NCBI GenBank assembly: GCA_027924585.1
Contig: BSBM01000150.1
Location: forward strand, 16,784,001-16,848,000
Source: Larix kaempferi
Taxonomy: Eukaryota; Streptophyta; Pinopsida; Pinales; Pinaceae
Direction of reading: 5' to 3'
Length of the DNA: 64,000 nucleotides
Notes under the pieces: generated by a model
Seen by the model: the letters and a program-made list of their open reading frames with translations, nothing else
Databases searched by the model: none
What the model was told of the DNA's origin: nothing
Made by a program: the position numbers and the translations under genes
Shown: piece after piece, positions 10,002 to 21,136 of the stretch
Layout: the number at the start of each line of letters is the position of its first letter
Position numbering within the stretch: position 1 is the first letter of the stretch

Positions 10002-12820
10002 TAACCTGAAGGAAGGCAAGGTATGGCACTTACGACACTTGCTTTACTTACGACAATTTGAAGGTTAGGGTTTTACATAGCAAAAACCAGTCATCGTGGA
10101 ACTTTCGCTATAAATCCATTTTGGTGAAGGTTCAAGATATGAAACCTTTACAAGTCGTATATAACATCTCCAGGTATCTTGTGTCCAAAGGGAACCCTCA
10201 TATTCGTTGTACTTTGTAAGTTATGATCAGTACAAGTTAGGGTTTCTGCCTCTTCCAGATCTCAGTCAAAATCAGGTGACCTAGGAAAAAGGGTCATAAC
10301 TTGGGCTAGGAAGCTCCAAATGAAATTTTGTAAAAAATGACAGGTAGTACACAGACTGTACTATCTCAAGAAACTTTTTTCAGAGGCCGAAGCTGAACCA
10401 ATAACACGTGGCACGCCGTACAAGTTTGCTCTCCTGTTTTATCCCATAAAAAGGTCACGTTGCAACACTTGGCATAACTCTCTCTCAGAGAGTACAATTG
10501 AGGTCAGACCTATCAGGATGGAAAGATAACAGGGGGAGATAACTCAGGAAAATTTTTTAGAGGCTGAAGTTCAAACAGTGACACGTGGAATGTCGTACAA
10601 GTTCGCTCTCCTGTATTATCCCAAAACAGGTCACGTTGCGACATTTGGCATAACTCTCTCTCAGAAAATCCAATTGAGGTCAGACCTGTCAGGATAGAAA
10701 GATGACAGGTCAGGCTACTGCAAAAACATTTTTCAGACCCTGTGGAGTGAAAATTTCGGAGTTATAGAAGAAAGAATCAGGTACATATTTCTGTCAAAAC
10801 AGAATTATTTTTGGAGCACCTTTATTCATGGCTTCCGGAATTTAGGGTTTCGGAGAAAGTTAGAATTTTTGGAATCAGAATCCACGGCTGAATGCTACTC
10901 AGGAAAATTGAAATTTAAAGACCAAGATCGAATTTTTTGGCTGGGTAGAAGACCGGGCTTGATTAAACCCTAGCTCGGGATTTTGATCGGAAAGATGGAA
11001 AATTAGGGCTTCAGCAAAAGTTGGAATTTTTGAAGTCTGTAACCATGGCTGGAAGCTCCTCAGAAAAATAAGAGTTTAGAGCCTTGGATCAAACCTTTTG
11101 ATTGAGCAGAAGGGTGGGCTTCATCAAACCCTAGTTCGGGATCCTGTCCAGAAGATCGAGAAGTTTCAAAGGCAATTTTGAGGCGTCAAATTTTGGATAT
11201 TTCAAAATTGAAGTATGCTAGTTTGATCAGCTCAACAAGACACATCCTTCCATTCATTCGGAAGTGTGAAAGTCAAAGATTCAATTTTTAGGGTTTCTCT
11301 AGCAAACCCTAATCAAGCTCCAGATCAAGTTTCAGGGGGAGTTGAGGCTAAGGCCTTACATAAGAAGACTACAAGAAGTCTCAACAGGTACATCACAAAA
11401 GAGAAATCAAGTTCCATGACCATGACATCATGAAGACAAAGACTCATCCATAATCTTTGTTCTACTTACGAGGTATGTATGACTTTGTTATATTATGCTT
11501 AACCTATGAGACATGCAGGTTCTAGCTCAGGATCTCTAAATCATTGAAGAGATTGTTTTGTACATAACTAAGCAGGTATACTAATCCAGGTATGTTTTCC
11601 TATGTCATGTTAGGATCCCTTATATAAGTATACTTGGTATGATTGGTTATGCTTATTCATAAAGTTAGTAATCAAGGGTTTATACATATTATGTCTCTTA
11701 TCTTGGTTGATTATTTAACTAACTATATCAAACAAGAATATGCATGAGTAAAAGAAGACTTCCCTGAAACCTTGAATATTATCTATAATCATGACTATAC
11801 ATATTCAAGATTATTTAGAATTAGAATGTTTTGAGAATATACTAATGAATGTATGTTTGTGTATGAGATCATGAGGATGACACTAGTGCACACTTGAGCA
11901 TGCATAGTGGTACAGAATGAATAGAAGTTCAAAAGACATATAGAAGATCAAGCGGGAGGCAACCACACAAACATAAAAGATAAGTATTTGAGTTGTTATT
12001 TGAAATAGTAAATGATATTGCTTGTATGCATATTTGTATTCCTAGAATATATCATGCTGAGTGTAAACATTCATAGAGCATTGAACAGTATACTACTAAT
12101 ATGCATATGATTGGTAAGTTGGACAAACATTCCATTGTTGCTTGTCTAGAATGAAACCTCTTTGCTGACATGCTGAGAGCTGTGCACACTCTCAATAGTA
12201 TGTTCTGGTAGAGATGGAAGGCATCTAGATAGCCACTATATGCATACAGGATATGGGAAAGTGTTGTGCCAAAGTATTGGTCAAAATAGTTACATAACTA
12301 TGTAAATGATATCTGTATGCATAATAGGTTATCATGTCAATATGATTTGATGATTATGAAGTATTACTAATCATGTACTTAATTTTGATTTGTAGGAAAG
12401 ATCATGATGAATGATGAACACTGAACAAGCAATGGATGTTCAAACAAAAGGATTTACAAATCAAACACACTATAGAAGGCTTGTGGCTAGAAAATTCTCT
12501 TAGAAAGAGGAAGAGAATCATGATAAGATGTTTGCTCCAAGTGGCCAGATAAGACCATTCTCTTAATGGTGTAATTAAAGAAGAAGTGTGAATCAGGTTC
12601 TGTATGGGTACCCAGGATCGATAATCAATTGATGAGCTTAATGATCACCATGGGTGATGAGGATCTCAACCTTTGCTACAAGGTTGAATATTGTTTCTAT
12701 ACACAGACGATATGGATGCAAGAAGGAACTCACCACAGAGTTCAAATGATATTGAGGCTCATATCAATAGACCCATCTAACGAGATATGGCATAGATAGA
12801 TATGCAGAAGATCATTCAAT
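10002..12820 (+). other. C1 long leader without coding sequence
   Basis: 2.8 kb between primer site and RT remnant with no long ORF. It is collinear in many blocks with the C4 leader (30526-33620), for example the block around 12128-12230 with its counterpart at 33380-33480. Gag, protease and integrase of the lineage (as in C3) are absent. Confidence 0.7.
10361..10740 (+). repeat. About 177-bp direct duplication in C1 leader
   Basis: Two copies (from 10361 and from about 10538) plus the start of a third, each beginning near CTATCTCA and including a CACGTG core (ACACGTGGC at 10404). The same duplication is in C4 at 30875-31250. Confidence 0.75.
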
Positions 12821-12834
12821 GCAGAGTGTGAATG

Positions 12835-13735
12835 ATGTTCAGTCACAAAGGGAGAATTGACAGTTTCTTGATAAGCTTGGGCTTTACCAAAAGTAAAGTT
12901 GTTCCTAACCTTTACCTTAAGGTTGTGGATGATGAACCTATCATACCATTATTGTATGACGATGATCTCTTTCTGACAAGGAATGAGAAACAGATCATGA
13001 AAAGAAAGAAGAAGATGGTTGAAGAAATGAAAATGAAAAATCTCAGATTGGAAGTATGACAAGGCTCAGAAGGAATCTTTCTCAACCAGGGAAAGTATGC
13101 TGAGAAATATTAAAAGGACTTGATGTGTTGGAATGGCCACTCTTGAAGTTTTTATCAGATGACTCATCAGAGTTAGTGGATAGAACTTTGTACAGACAAA
13201 ATATTGAGTCATTGATGTGTCTAAAGAATACTAGGTCAGATATATGCTTTGCTGTGAACACCTTGAGCCAGTATCTAGTGGAAACTAGATGTGTTCACCT
13301 GATAAGCTGCAAATCATGCGATGCGGTACCTAAAAGATACAATAAGACTTTGATCTATGTTATCTTGGAGATCATGACTTAAGATGGCTACACAGATGTT
13401 GATTGGGAAGGAAGTGTATCAGACAGGAAGAGCACATCGAGAGGATGTTATTGTCTAGGATCAGCCATGATCTCGTGAGCACAAGCAGAATATATGGCTG
13501 CTTGCTCTGCTAAGTTATGAAGCAGTATGGCTTCAGGATTGTTTGACTTAGAGATAGACACAACTATGATCCTATGTGAAAAGCAGAGTTGTATCAAGAT
13601 GGCAAAGAATCTAGTGTTCCAAGATATGGTGCAGAAAGGAACCAAAAGTTTGAATTTGTAACAATGTACTAACCAAACCTCTATCGATCTGATGTACTAA
13701 CCAAACCTCTACAAACTTAATATAGTTCAGAAGGA
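12835..13735 (+). pseudogene. C1 reverse transcriptase/RNase H remnant
   Basis: Pieces of a copia RT-RNase H in changing frames with stops. Visible are the segment before and after the active site (SLGFTKSKV, then YDDDLFLT where the C3 relative has YVDDLFLTG), the RT end (SLMCLKNTRSDICFAVNTL) and the RNase H (DVDWEGSVSDRKSTS, then AQAEYMAACS). Large parts are deleted: the first half of RT is gone and the RNase H active-site region is broken. The frame ends in copia C-terminal sequence close to 13735. It cannot encode an enzyme. Confidence 0.85.
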
Positions 13736-13779
13736 CCCTCCTTGAAAGGGGGAGTGATGTGATAACTCATGATGAGATT

Positions 13780-14700
13780 GCCTGCATCGACAGTGAGGTC
13801 GATGATGAGGATACCTATATTAGTGATGCCGACAAAGAGGTTGGTGGATGGTCCTTAGACAGGGTCTAAGGTGACAAGAGGATTGCATCATCCTTGAACA
13901 TATATTCTAAAAGAAGTCGTAGACATGATGTCTCCGAAAATGAATTCCTTGGTGGACATATAGGATTGCATCATCCTAAAGAGAGCCGTAGATGTATGTA
14001 TTCGAGAATGAAGTCCTTGGTGGACTTGAGGGGATTGGATCATCCCTAGACTTCAGTCCTAAAGAGAGGCGTAGACGTATGTCTTCGAGAATGAAGTCCT
14101 TGGTGGACTTGAGGGGATTGGATCATCCCTGGACTTCAATCCTAAAGAGAGCTGTAGACGTATGTCTTCGAGAATGAAGTCCTTGGTGGACTTGAGGGGA
14201 TTGGATCATCCCTGGACTTCAGTCCTAAAGAGAGCCGTAGACGTATGTCTTCGAGAATGAAGTCCTTGGTGGACTTGAGGGGATTGGATCATCCCTAGAC
14301 TTCAGTCCTAAAGAGAGCCATAGACGTATGTATTTGAGAACAAAATCCTGAATGAACAGGTGAGGGGATTGGATCATCCCTGGACTTCAGTCCTAAAGAA
14401 GAGCCGCAGACGTATGTCTTCGAGAATGAAGTTCTTGGTGAACATGTGAGGGGATTGGATCATCCCTGGACTTCAGTCCTAAAGAAGAGCCGTAGACGTA
14501 TGTCTTCGAGAATGAAGTTTTTGGTGAACATGTGAGGGGATTGGATCATCCCTGGACTTCAGTCCTAAAGAAGAGCCGTAGACGTATGTCTTCGAGAATG
14601 AAGTTTTTGGTGAACATGTGAGGGGATTGGATCATCCCTGGACTTCAGTCCTAAAGAAGAGCCGTAGACGTATGTCTTCGAGAATGAAGTCCTTGGTGGA
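13780..14700 (+). repeat. C1 3' array, 83-86 bp units
   Basis: About ten head-to-tail units. The spacing is 83 bp between 14028 and 14277 and 85-86 bp from 14362 to 14620. Each contains GGATTGGATCATCC and GGACTTCAGTCC, both short inverted repeats. Confidence 0.9.
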
Positions 14701-15255
14701 TGGTTGAGGATTAAGTCATCCTTGGACGTAGGTCCTAAATGTACGATTGAGGATTAAGTCATCCTTGGACATGGTCCTAAATGTACGGTGGAGGATTAAG
14801 TCATCCTTGGACATAGGTCCTAAATATATGGTGGAGGATTAAGTCATCCTTGGACGTGGTCCTAAATGTACGGTGGAGGATTAAGTCATCCTTGGACGTA
14901 GGTCCTAAATGTACGGTGGAGGATTAAGTCATCCTTGGACGTGGTCCTAAATGTACGGTGGAGGATTAAGTCATCCTTGGACGTGGTCCTAAATGTACGG
15001 TGGAGGATTAAGTCATCCTTGGACGTGGTCCTAAATGTACGGTGGAGGATTAAGTCATCCTTGGACGTGGTCCTAAATGTACGGTGGAGGATTAAGTCAT
15101 CCTTGGACGTGGTCCTAAATGTACGGTGGAGGATTAAGTCATCCTTGGACGTGGTCCTAAATGTACGGTGGAGGATTAAGTCATCCTTGGACGTGGTCCT
15201 AAATGTACGGTTGAGGATTAAGTCATCCTTGGACGCGGTCCTAAATGTACGGTAA
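14701..15255 (+). repeat. C1 3' array, 42-44 bp units
   Basis: About thirteen units with GGATTAAGTCATCC and GGACGTGGTCC. A 42-bp period keeps one frame open (14935-15255) giving a 14-residue repeat, but this is a by-product of the array. Confidence 0.92.
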
Positions 15256-15530
15256 GGATTGGATCATCCTTGGACTTTGGTCCTGTGAACTGAGCCGTAG
15301 ACATGAGGTCTCCGAGAATTGATAGGACTGGATCGTCCCTGGACTTCGGTTCAAAAGGTACATGTTAGGACTGGATCGTCCCTGGACTTCGGTTCAAAAG
15401 GTACATGATAGGACTGGATCGTCCCTGGACTTCGGTTCAAAAGGTACATGATAGGACTGGATCGTCCCTGGACTTTGGTTCAAAAGGTACATGACTGGAT
15501 TGCATCATCCTTGGACATAGGTCCTAAAGA
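15256..15530 (+). repeat. C1 3' array, about 43-bp units
   Basis: Four to five units spaced 43 bp (for example 15368 and 15411), each with GGACTGGATCGTCC, a variant of the stem in the preceding array. Confidence 0.85.
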
Positions 15531-15534
15531 GAAC

Positions 15535-15760
15535 GGGATTGATTGTGTGATGACGATGCTGCTGATCGTGTGATAACGATGTTGTTGATCGTATGATGAC
15601 GATGCTGATGATCGTGTGATGACGATGCTGCTGATCATATGATGACGATGCTGATTATGATGCTGATGATCGTGTGATGACGATGCTGATGACGATGCTG
15701 ATGATCGTATGATGACGATGCTGTTGATCGTGTGATGACGATGCTGATGATTGAGTACTA
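15535..15760 (+). repeat. C1 3' array, GATGACGATGCTG-type units
   Basis: Interspersed short units with ATCGTGTGATGACGAT or ATCGTATGATGACGAT, each a 5-bp stem around six bases. Followed by about 150 bp to the polypurine tract. Confidence 0.8.
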
Positions 15761-15900
15761 TCAACTCTGATGATGTTGATGTTCCAGTAACTAGTCAAGT
15801 TACTGATGATGATGAATTGAAGAAAGCTTTCGATGATATATAGATGATGCAATGAATGACTCCTTGCTCCTGCAGATGTTGTTATAATATCCTTCTCGTT

Positions 15901-15909
15901 AAGGGGGAG
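15901..15909 (+). other. C1 polypurine tract
   Basis: AAGGGGGAG immediately before the 3' LTR. Confidence 0.85.
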
Positions 15910-16461
15910 TGTTGAATATTGTAACTTCTAAGAATATTATATTTATACATTATTTATTCCGGAGATGTTCCATCCCTCCGAGGTGATTTTATTATGTATC
16001 CGGAGATGTTTATTCCTCCGAGAAGTTGTGGTAACTAGGGTTATTAGACCCACCATGTGGGGGTCGGCCCAGTCAGTTATAATAGGGTATTTAACCTAAT
16101 GGTTAAATACGAGCCTACATGTACTTGTGTAAAATATATGTCAGAGTAGTGTATAAATAGAGGAGGTGTGTTCCTCATTTGATACACACACTCACTTGAG
16201 AGAGAGGCACACTTGTGGAGGAGAGGTCTGCTATGGTGGAGGAGGAGATCATATCTTTGGTTTGCATCTTTGTATATTGCTGGTCATCTATATTGAGGAA
16301 GCTTTACTGGGTTTTCTACCCCATGAGGGTTTCCCAGGATAAATCTGTGTCTCTTGTGTTTATGCTATGCTTGTTGTTTCTTCAGTGATCCTGTATATGC
16401 TATTATTGTGAAATGGAATGTAATGCTGCTATTTTCTGTCTTAGCATATTGAATTTTTACA
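15910..16461 (+). repeat. C1 3' LTR
   Basis: Same length as the 5' copy (552 bp), with a handful of substitutions. Confidence 0.92.
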
Positions 16462-17859
16462 TCCTTTGGGCTTAATGCATACATCCGAATGAGTGGCATA
16501 TACAGGTCTTAGAATCATTTGATTCCAGATATGGATCTGCTTATCCAAGTCTATCATATTCACATGCTTATTTCTTCGATAAAAAACAGAGTATAAGCTG
16601 GATGAAAAATCCAACTGCTATAGGTGGCTTTGATTGGTGATGATTATACCTTAGCCGTGACTAATGTTCTGGTAATTGTTCTTCATGTCTTGAATAGCTT
16701 GGGAAACACTTGCTACTACACCAACAATATTTACCACAACCAAAGTAGTCGAAGGGATGAGGAGACTGGTCCACTTGAAAACATAGAGCTCAGCAAAGTC
16801 GCCATCCTCATCTGAAGCCTTTGATGTGACAGTAAAGTTTGTGTCAATCCCTGCTAGAACTTTTAGTAACCCTTGAAAGACAACAAAAAGATGTGCTAAT
16901 ACACTCGATATTCAAGTAAAATATTTCCCAGAGGACCTTCAACATCCAAGCGCTCCTCATTTCCAACTAGTACAAGGTCACTTGAACTCCTGCATGTTCT
17001 TTTGAAACCGGTAGCTTTCAACCTGATGCTCGAGTCACCTATCTTCAGAAGCCCAAATTTGCTGCACATTCTCTCCCTGCAAAATCGGGCATCTGTATCA
17101 TCAATTAGCTTGGCGCAAGGCATCTACAATCTCGGGCATCTGTCAGTTGTTTACATTTGTGTTTGATTAGTTTTAGACTTAGCTCACAATACATATCCCA
17201 TATACATCGGGATTTTCTAAAAATCTTTAATGCGCCACTAGTTCCTAGGTTATCTTGATAACATAGGTGGAAATGGAGAGTTTGGCATTTGTGCCTGACT
17301 TTGGTATATTAAGTCGCTTTGCTTTGACATGTGTACTCGGCCTGTGATTTGTTGACTTAAAATGAGATTTGGGACCATGGGTTATGTGGTATGACTCAGC
17401 TTAACTCGTGGCTTGAGTCTATGTGTCGACTCTAGACTTAGGCATATGCACTGGATTTAGTAATAGGATTGGATTTAGATCTTAGGATGCTTCACTTGAG
17501 CGCACACAACACTTCTAGACAATAAGGCTTAATTTAATAAAAATATATATTATATTAAAGGATATGAGAAACCCTAAAAATGAATGAAGGTGTATGAAAA
17601 CTGATAAAAACATTGTGTTTTATTGACATGCAGGTCATAGACTGAGTCACAAAAGTCTGGAGCAAACATGATCAATGAGAACTTAATGGGGAATTTGGAA
17701 GTATGGATTATGGCAAATGACCAAAGAAAATGAAAAATTAAGCATGAACGAATGAAGCTCCTCAAAAACTATTTGAGGAGATAACAGAAGGGTTGACACG
17801 GGTTCCTAACAGAGGGAAAATAATTGTTTGTTATTTTTGTGATAACCTTCTCCCATATG

Positions 17860-18273
17860 ACCAATTATCCTATACCCAAAATAGTACTACAATTTCCACA
17901 TATTCTAATATTCCATGGATTGATCGAACTCACCCAGCAACCGAGAGTTTAGATGCAAGAATGTAGCCATCACTTATGGGCACATTTAAATTTCCCTCTC
18001 ATGTTAATTATATTGGTTCGACTAGTGTTACGGATGTTTATATTATATCTGAGGATGCCTTACAAGAAATACTTGACAGAAATGATCCTTGGATCCTTCC
18101 CAATCCACCAGAGTTAGCAGAATATCCCCAACCCCGTCAACTGATAGTTCCCTTATATGTGATAGAGATAGCTTACCAATCCATTCAAATTCCTACCATG
18201 GATTCAATTACTACTCCTCCAGTCTCAGAGAGGTTGGATATTGGTTATGAGGATTCATGGGATATGGATTTCT
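17860..18273 (+). pseudogene. Z polyprotein, segment before RT
   Basis: Coding-like frame with one stop. From 17976 it reads MGTFKFPSHVNYIG and later NDPWILPNPPELAEYPQPRQ, a proline-rich linker upstream of RT in Tat-type polyproteins. C2 interrupts it at 18273. The frame resumes at 21818 with SHPLDSLDMVLPMDE, with the TTTCT duplication between the halves. The amino-acid assignment rests on position and continuity with the RT part; no catalytic motif is visible in this segment. Confidence 0.65.
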
Positions 18274-18951
18274 TGTTGGAACATTTAAAAAACCCACTAT
18301 GTCATTCTAGACTTAGGATAAAATTAATTAATCATTTATGATTAATTTCCTGAGTTTTGACTAGGTAGAATAGGCCAATTTTGTCTTTTAGTGGACCACA
18401 TGCTATCCTCATTCACAAAAATGAATTTGGATAGATTTTGGATAATATTTCCTTGGATTTTGTCTGATTTTATTCCATTCCTGAATTAGAAAGACACTAT
18501 CCATATTTAGTTAGCTTTGTCCTGCTTTTTCTACTTTCTAGTGGAAAAGATAAAGCTAGTTGACTTGGAATCTTTTACCACTTGACCAATTCGACCTCCA
18601 CATCATATCTAACCTTCTAAAGCCATCAATACATTCCATTTAGCTCACTCATGAGCTTCCATACCATACTTTCCAAATTCGTGAGCCTCTAGGACAATTT
18701 TGGAAACTGCTTTTGCCACCTAGGGGGTTTTTTGTCTTTTCTAAGACTTTTCTTTTTGCTCTTTCCATATTGCCTCATAGCAATTCGATTTTCTCCATGG
18801 AGGATGTATTATATATTGTTACAATATCAATGAATAATATACAGAGTGTTTTCCATCATTTTTTCTCTCTATTCTTCTTCTCTCATTGTCTAAAATATTC
18901 CATGGTGAAATTGTCTTATGAATCTTGTTCCTAGTAATTGAAAATTTCACA
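18274..18951 (+). repeat. C2 5' LTR
   Basis: TGTTGGAACA at the start, ATTTCACA at the end, followed at once by the tRNA-Met primer site. Confidence 0.92.
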
Positions 18952-19031
18952 TGGTATCAGAGCTAGCTTGATTCAAAACAATTCCCAAGAGTGTTTTTTG
19001 TAGGTATTACCATCACCAGGAGCACATCAGT

Positions 19032-20957
19032 ATGGAGCAAAATCAAGCCAAAGCTGTGACTCTCACTCCCTTCAATTTCTTTGACTGGAAGGCACATATG
19101 ATCATCCAGCTTCGGAGCAAAGGATTGTATAGAGTCACTATGGGGCTTGAAACTGAGCCAGGAGCTGTTGCATTAAAATCCAAATGGTTCAATAGGCTTG
19201 ATGAAGCTTATGGGTTACTTTGTCTCTCTGTATATCCAGATCTTCTATTCCATATCGATTCTCTATCAACTCCAAATGAAGTGTGGACAAAGCTAGAGTC
19301 TCTCTTTGGAAAACAGGACGAGCTCGGAGGTCATTTGTTGGAGATTGAGCTGATCTCTCTTAGTCCAAGTAATTTCGATTCTATGGAGGATTTCATCTCA
19401 AAATTCAAGAACCTAGTGCTACAACTCAAGCAATGTGGTATAGAGAAGAAGGATGAGCAATTAATCCTTACCATTCTATCAAAACTGAGCTCTGAATACT
19501 CAGTATTTGTGTCTACTTTTCATTCTACAAGACTTGCAGTTCCCAAGTGGAAGATGCCAACCTTGGATGCATTCATTGATTCGCTCACTCAAGAAAAGAA
19601 CAAGCTGGTCCAAATGAGGGATCAATCACCCTCCAAATACTTTGCACTTGTTTCTCATGGATCAAAGAGTTTCAAGAATGACAAATCCAAACAGAAGATA
19701 TTGTCAGATGAAGAGGATTATGATGGAGATTCCAAATCCAAGAAGATGAAGAAGGAGAAGACCAAGTGTTCTTATTGATGCAAAGGCACTCATCCTGAGA
19801 AATCTTGCTTCAAGAATAAATTGGACATCATAGCCAAGATTCTTGAAGAGCATAACATAGATGTTCCTGACTTTGCAAAGAAAGAACAAGGAAGGCTTGC
19901 TGTAGAACAAGAACTCTGTCTCCAAGCCTCTTCCAAAGGTAATAATTTTTATGCTATGAGTGCTAGAGTGAAATATAATTTTGTTGTCTCTGATATTGAC
20001 TCACATTTTGATATATCAGAATCAGAAACTTCCACCTCTTCCTTGGAACAATCTTCAATCAGTTCATCCAAGTCTACTCTCAAAACTAGTCATTTTTTAC
20101 TAGCTTCTGACTTGTCTTTTGAAAGGTCTTTCCACCATCATTCAAATATTTTAGATTCTGATTTAGAAGATGATTTACAGTCTGATATGTAGTTCATTAC
20201 ATATACCACATCATATTCCCAACCTTTGGATGCACAAAAGGCCCTACAAACCCCAAGTTCTCCAGTTAAGAAACTACACAACTCTATGTTTTCCTACACT
20301 GTGTCACTTGCCTCTGTTGCACTTTTGTCTTACACATCTTTCATTGGTTGGAAAGCCATTGTTTTGGAATTATTTGGACTGATATTCCACACATATGGAC
20401 CTGACCTCATCACTCATGGTTCAAAATTCAAGTCCTCACACTCTCCAAGCTCGCTCAGTTGTCCAGGTGATCTAGTTTCTCAAACGTTTTCTACTGAAAT
20501 TATGTTCGATCATGGAGACTCCACATCTTTACTGGTTGTTGCTCCATATGAATTGCATTCTGATATTTCAGAGCTGCATGATCTCATTTTAAATATCAGA
20601 AAGGTTCTACATCAGTTTGAGAATAAAGTACAAGAACTAGTACATCACATTGCAGCTACAGAAGAAATTGATCCTGTTGAGTTCATTATTTCTCCTTGGG
20701 AAGGAGTATGCATAGATCTTCTTTCCATCATTGATTAATTTTTGAGATCTGATTATGTATGTTACAACAGCAAGAAAAATTCATTTGATGCTCCTCCATC
20801 ATCAGAAGATGAACTTCATAGAGCTTCAACACATGGTTCTTGCCTACACAACATTGATGCACTGGTGCATGATCATGACATCCACAATCTCTTCATCAAT
20901 TCAGTTACTCAGAAGCAGCCCATTCAGCTCATTCAAATGAGCAACATGACAGTATGA
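19032..20957 (+). pseudogene. C2 gag with long C-terminal extension
   Basis: One frame of about 640 codons broken by TGA (19776), TAG (20190) and TAA (20736). Residues 1-240 are a copia gag of the UBN2/Retrotran_gag type: LTPFNFFDWKAHM, then EVWTKLESLF and a helical region ending DEQLILTILSKL. At residue 245 a CCHC knuckle starts C-S-Y; the TGA stands exactly where the second cysteine is expected, and the rest (CKGTHPEKSC) keeps the C-x4-H-x4-C spacing. Beyond the knuckle the frame continues with a Ser/Asp-rich stretch, a hydrophobic segment near 20285-20395 (SLASVALLSYTSFIGW) and a helical part. I do not recognise this extension. It is not protease or integrase. Confidence 0.75.
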
Positions 20958-21136
20958 AGACATCAAGCATGTCCATTTTTTAGGGAGGGTTTTGTTCCCA
21001 TGAAGTTTTCCCTATTTCCTCGGTTTACATGGACTAGTTATTTTTGTATTGGGGTGACCATAAGCCTTTTTGCTTGGGCCCTATATTTCTGATATTTTTA
21101 TGATTCCCATCACATAAAGTCAAGATTAAGGGGGGG

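Larger units (their letters stand above)
9438..16461 (+). mobile_element. Element C1: copia derivative lacking gag and integrase
   Basis: 552-bp LTRs (9438-9989 and 15910-16461), target duplication TCCTT at 9433-9437 and 16462-16466, primer site TGGTATCAGAGC at 9990-10001, and polypurine tract AAGGGGGAG at 15901-15909. Inside are a long non-coding leader, remnants of the C-terminal RT and RNase H only (12.8-13.7 kb) and 1.8 kb of tandem repeats. By eye the LTRs differ at about six positions, near 1 percent, so the insertion is young relative to its decayed coding part. Same lineage as C3 and C4. Confidence 0.92.
3985..17786 (-). mobile_element. Element X: gag-only Ty3/gypsy with 2.5-kb LTRs
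   Basis: Bounded by two long direct repeats (3985-6494 and 8222-17786, the latter split by C1), starting TGTTAGCTCTC and ending GAGATAACA, with duplication GAAGG on both sides. The internal region is only 1.73 kb and encodes a gag frame on the - strand and nothing else. The sequence next to the 5' LTR (8198-8221) reads TGCCATTGCCGGGGA on the - strand. This resembles the primer-site region (GGCGCCGTTGCCGGGGA) typical of plant Tat/Athila gypsy elements. The arrangement fits a large non-autonomous derivative mobilised by a relative. Confidence 0.85.
8222..17786 (-). repeat. X 5' LTR (right copy), split by C1
   Basis: 8222-9437 plus 16467-17786 give about 2.53 kb, collinear with 3985-6494. C1 with its TCCTT duplication sits at the break. 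One difference is a 20-30 bp insertion near 16625-16660 absent from the left copy. Confidence 0.85.
1..17811 (-). mobile_element. Element Y: chromovirus-type Ty3/gypsy, 3' part beyond window
   Basis: Reads on the - strand. From right to left it shows a 5' LTR (3625-17811, split by element X), a degenerate tRNA-Met primer site, an untranslated leader (3624 to 3215 and 692 to 101) and the first codons of gag (100 to 1). The leader, primer site and LTR match those of element G at 39780-41329 with scattered differences, so Y is an older copy of the same family. Element I1 interrupts its leader and element X its LTR. The remaining gag, pol and 3' LTR lie left of the window, so its own target duplication cannot be tested. 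The right edge (17811) abuts Z coding sequence directly, which suggests Y inserted into Z. Confidence 0.85.
3625..17811 (-). repeat. Y 5' LTR, split by element X
   Basis: The left part (3625-3984) and right part (17792-17811) together form a 380-bp LTR. It matches the 375-bp LTRs of G and has the same - strand ends (TGTTAGGAACC at the start, CTCCACA at the end). The target duplication GAAGG of X (3980-3984 and 17787-17791) lies at the break. Confidence 0.8.

Noticed and set aside
14935-15255. 106-residue protein of perfect 14-residue repeats
   Set aside because: It is the 42-bp tandem array of C1 read in a frame that stays open because 42 is a multiple of three; no start context and no counterpart in C3 or C4.
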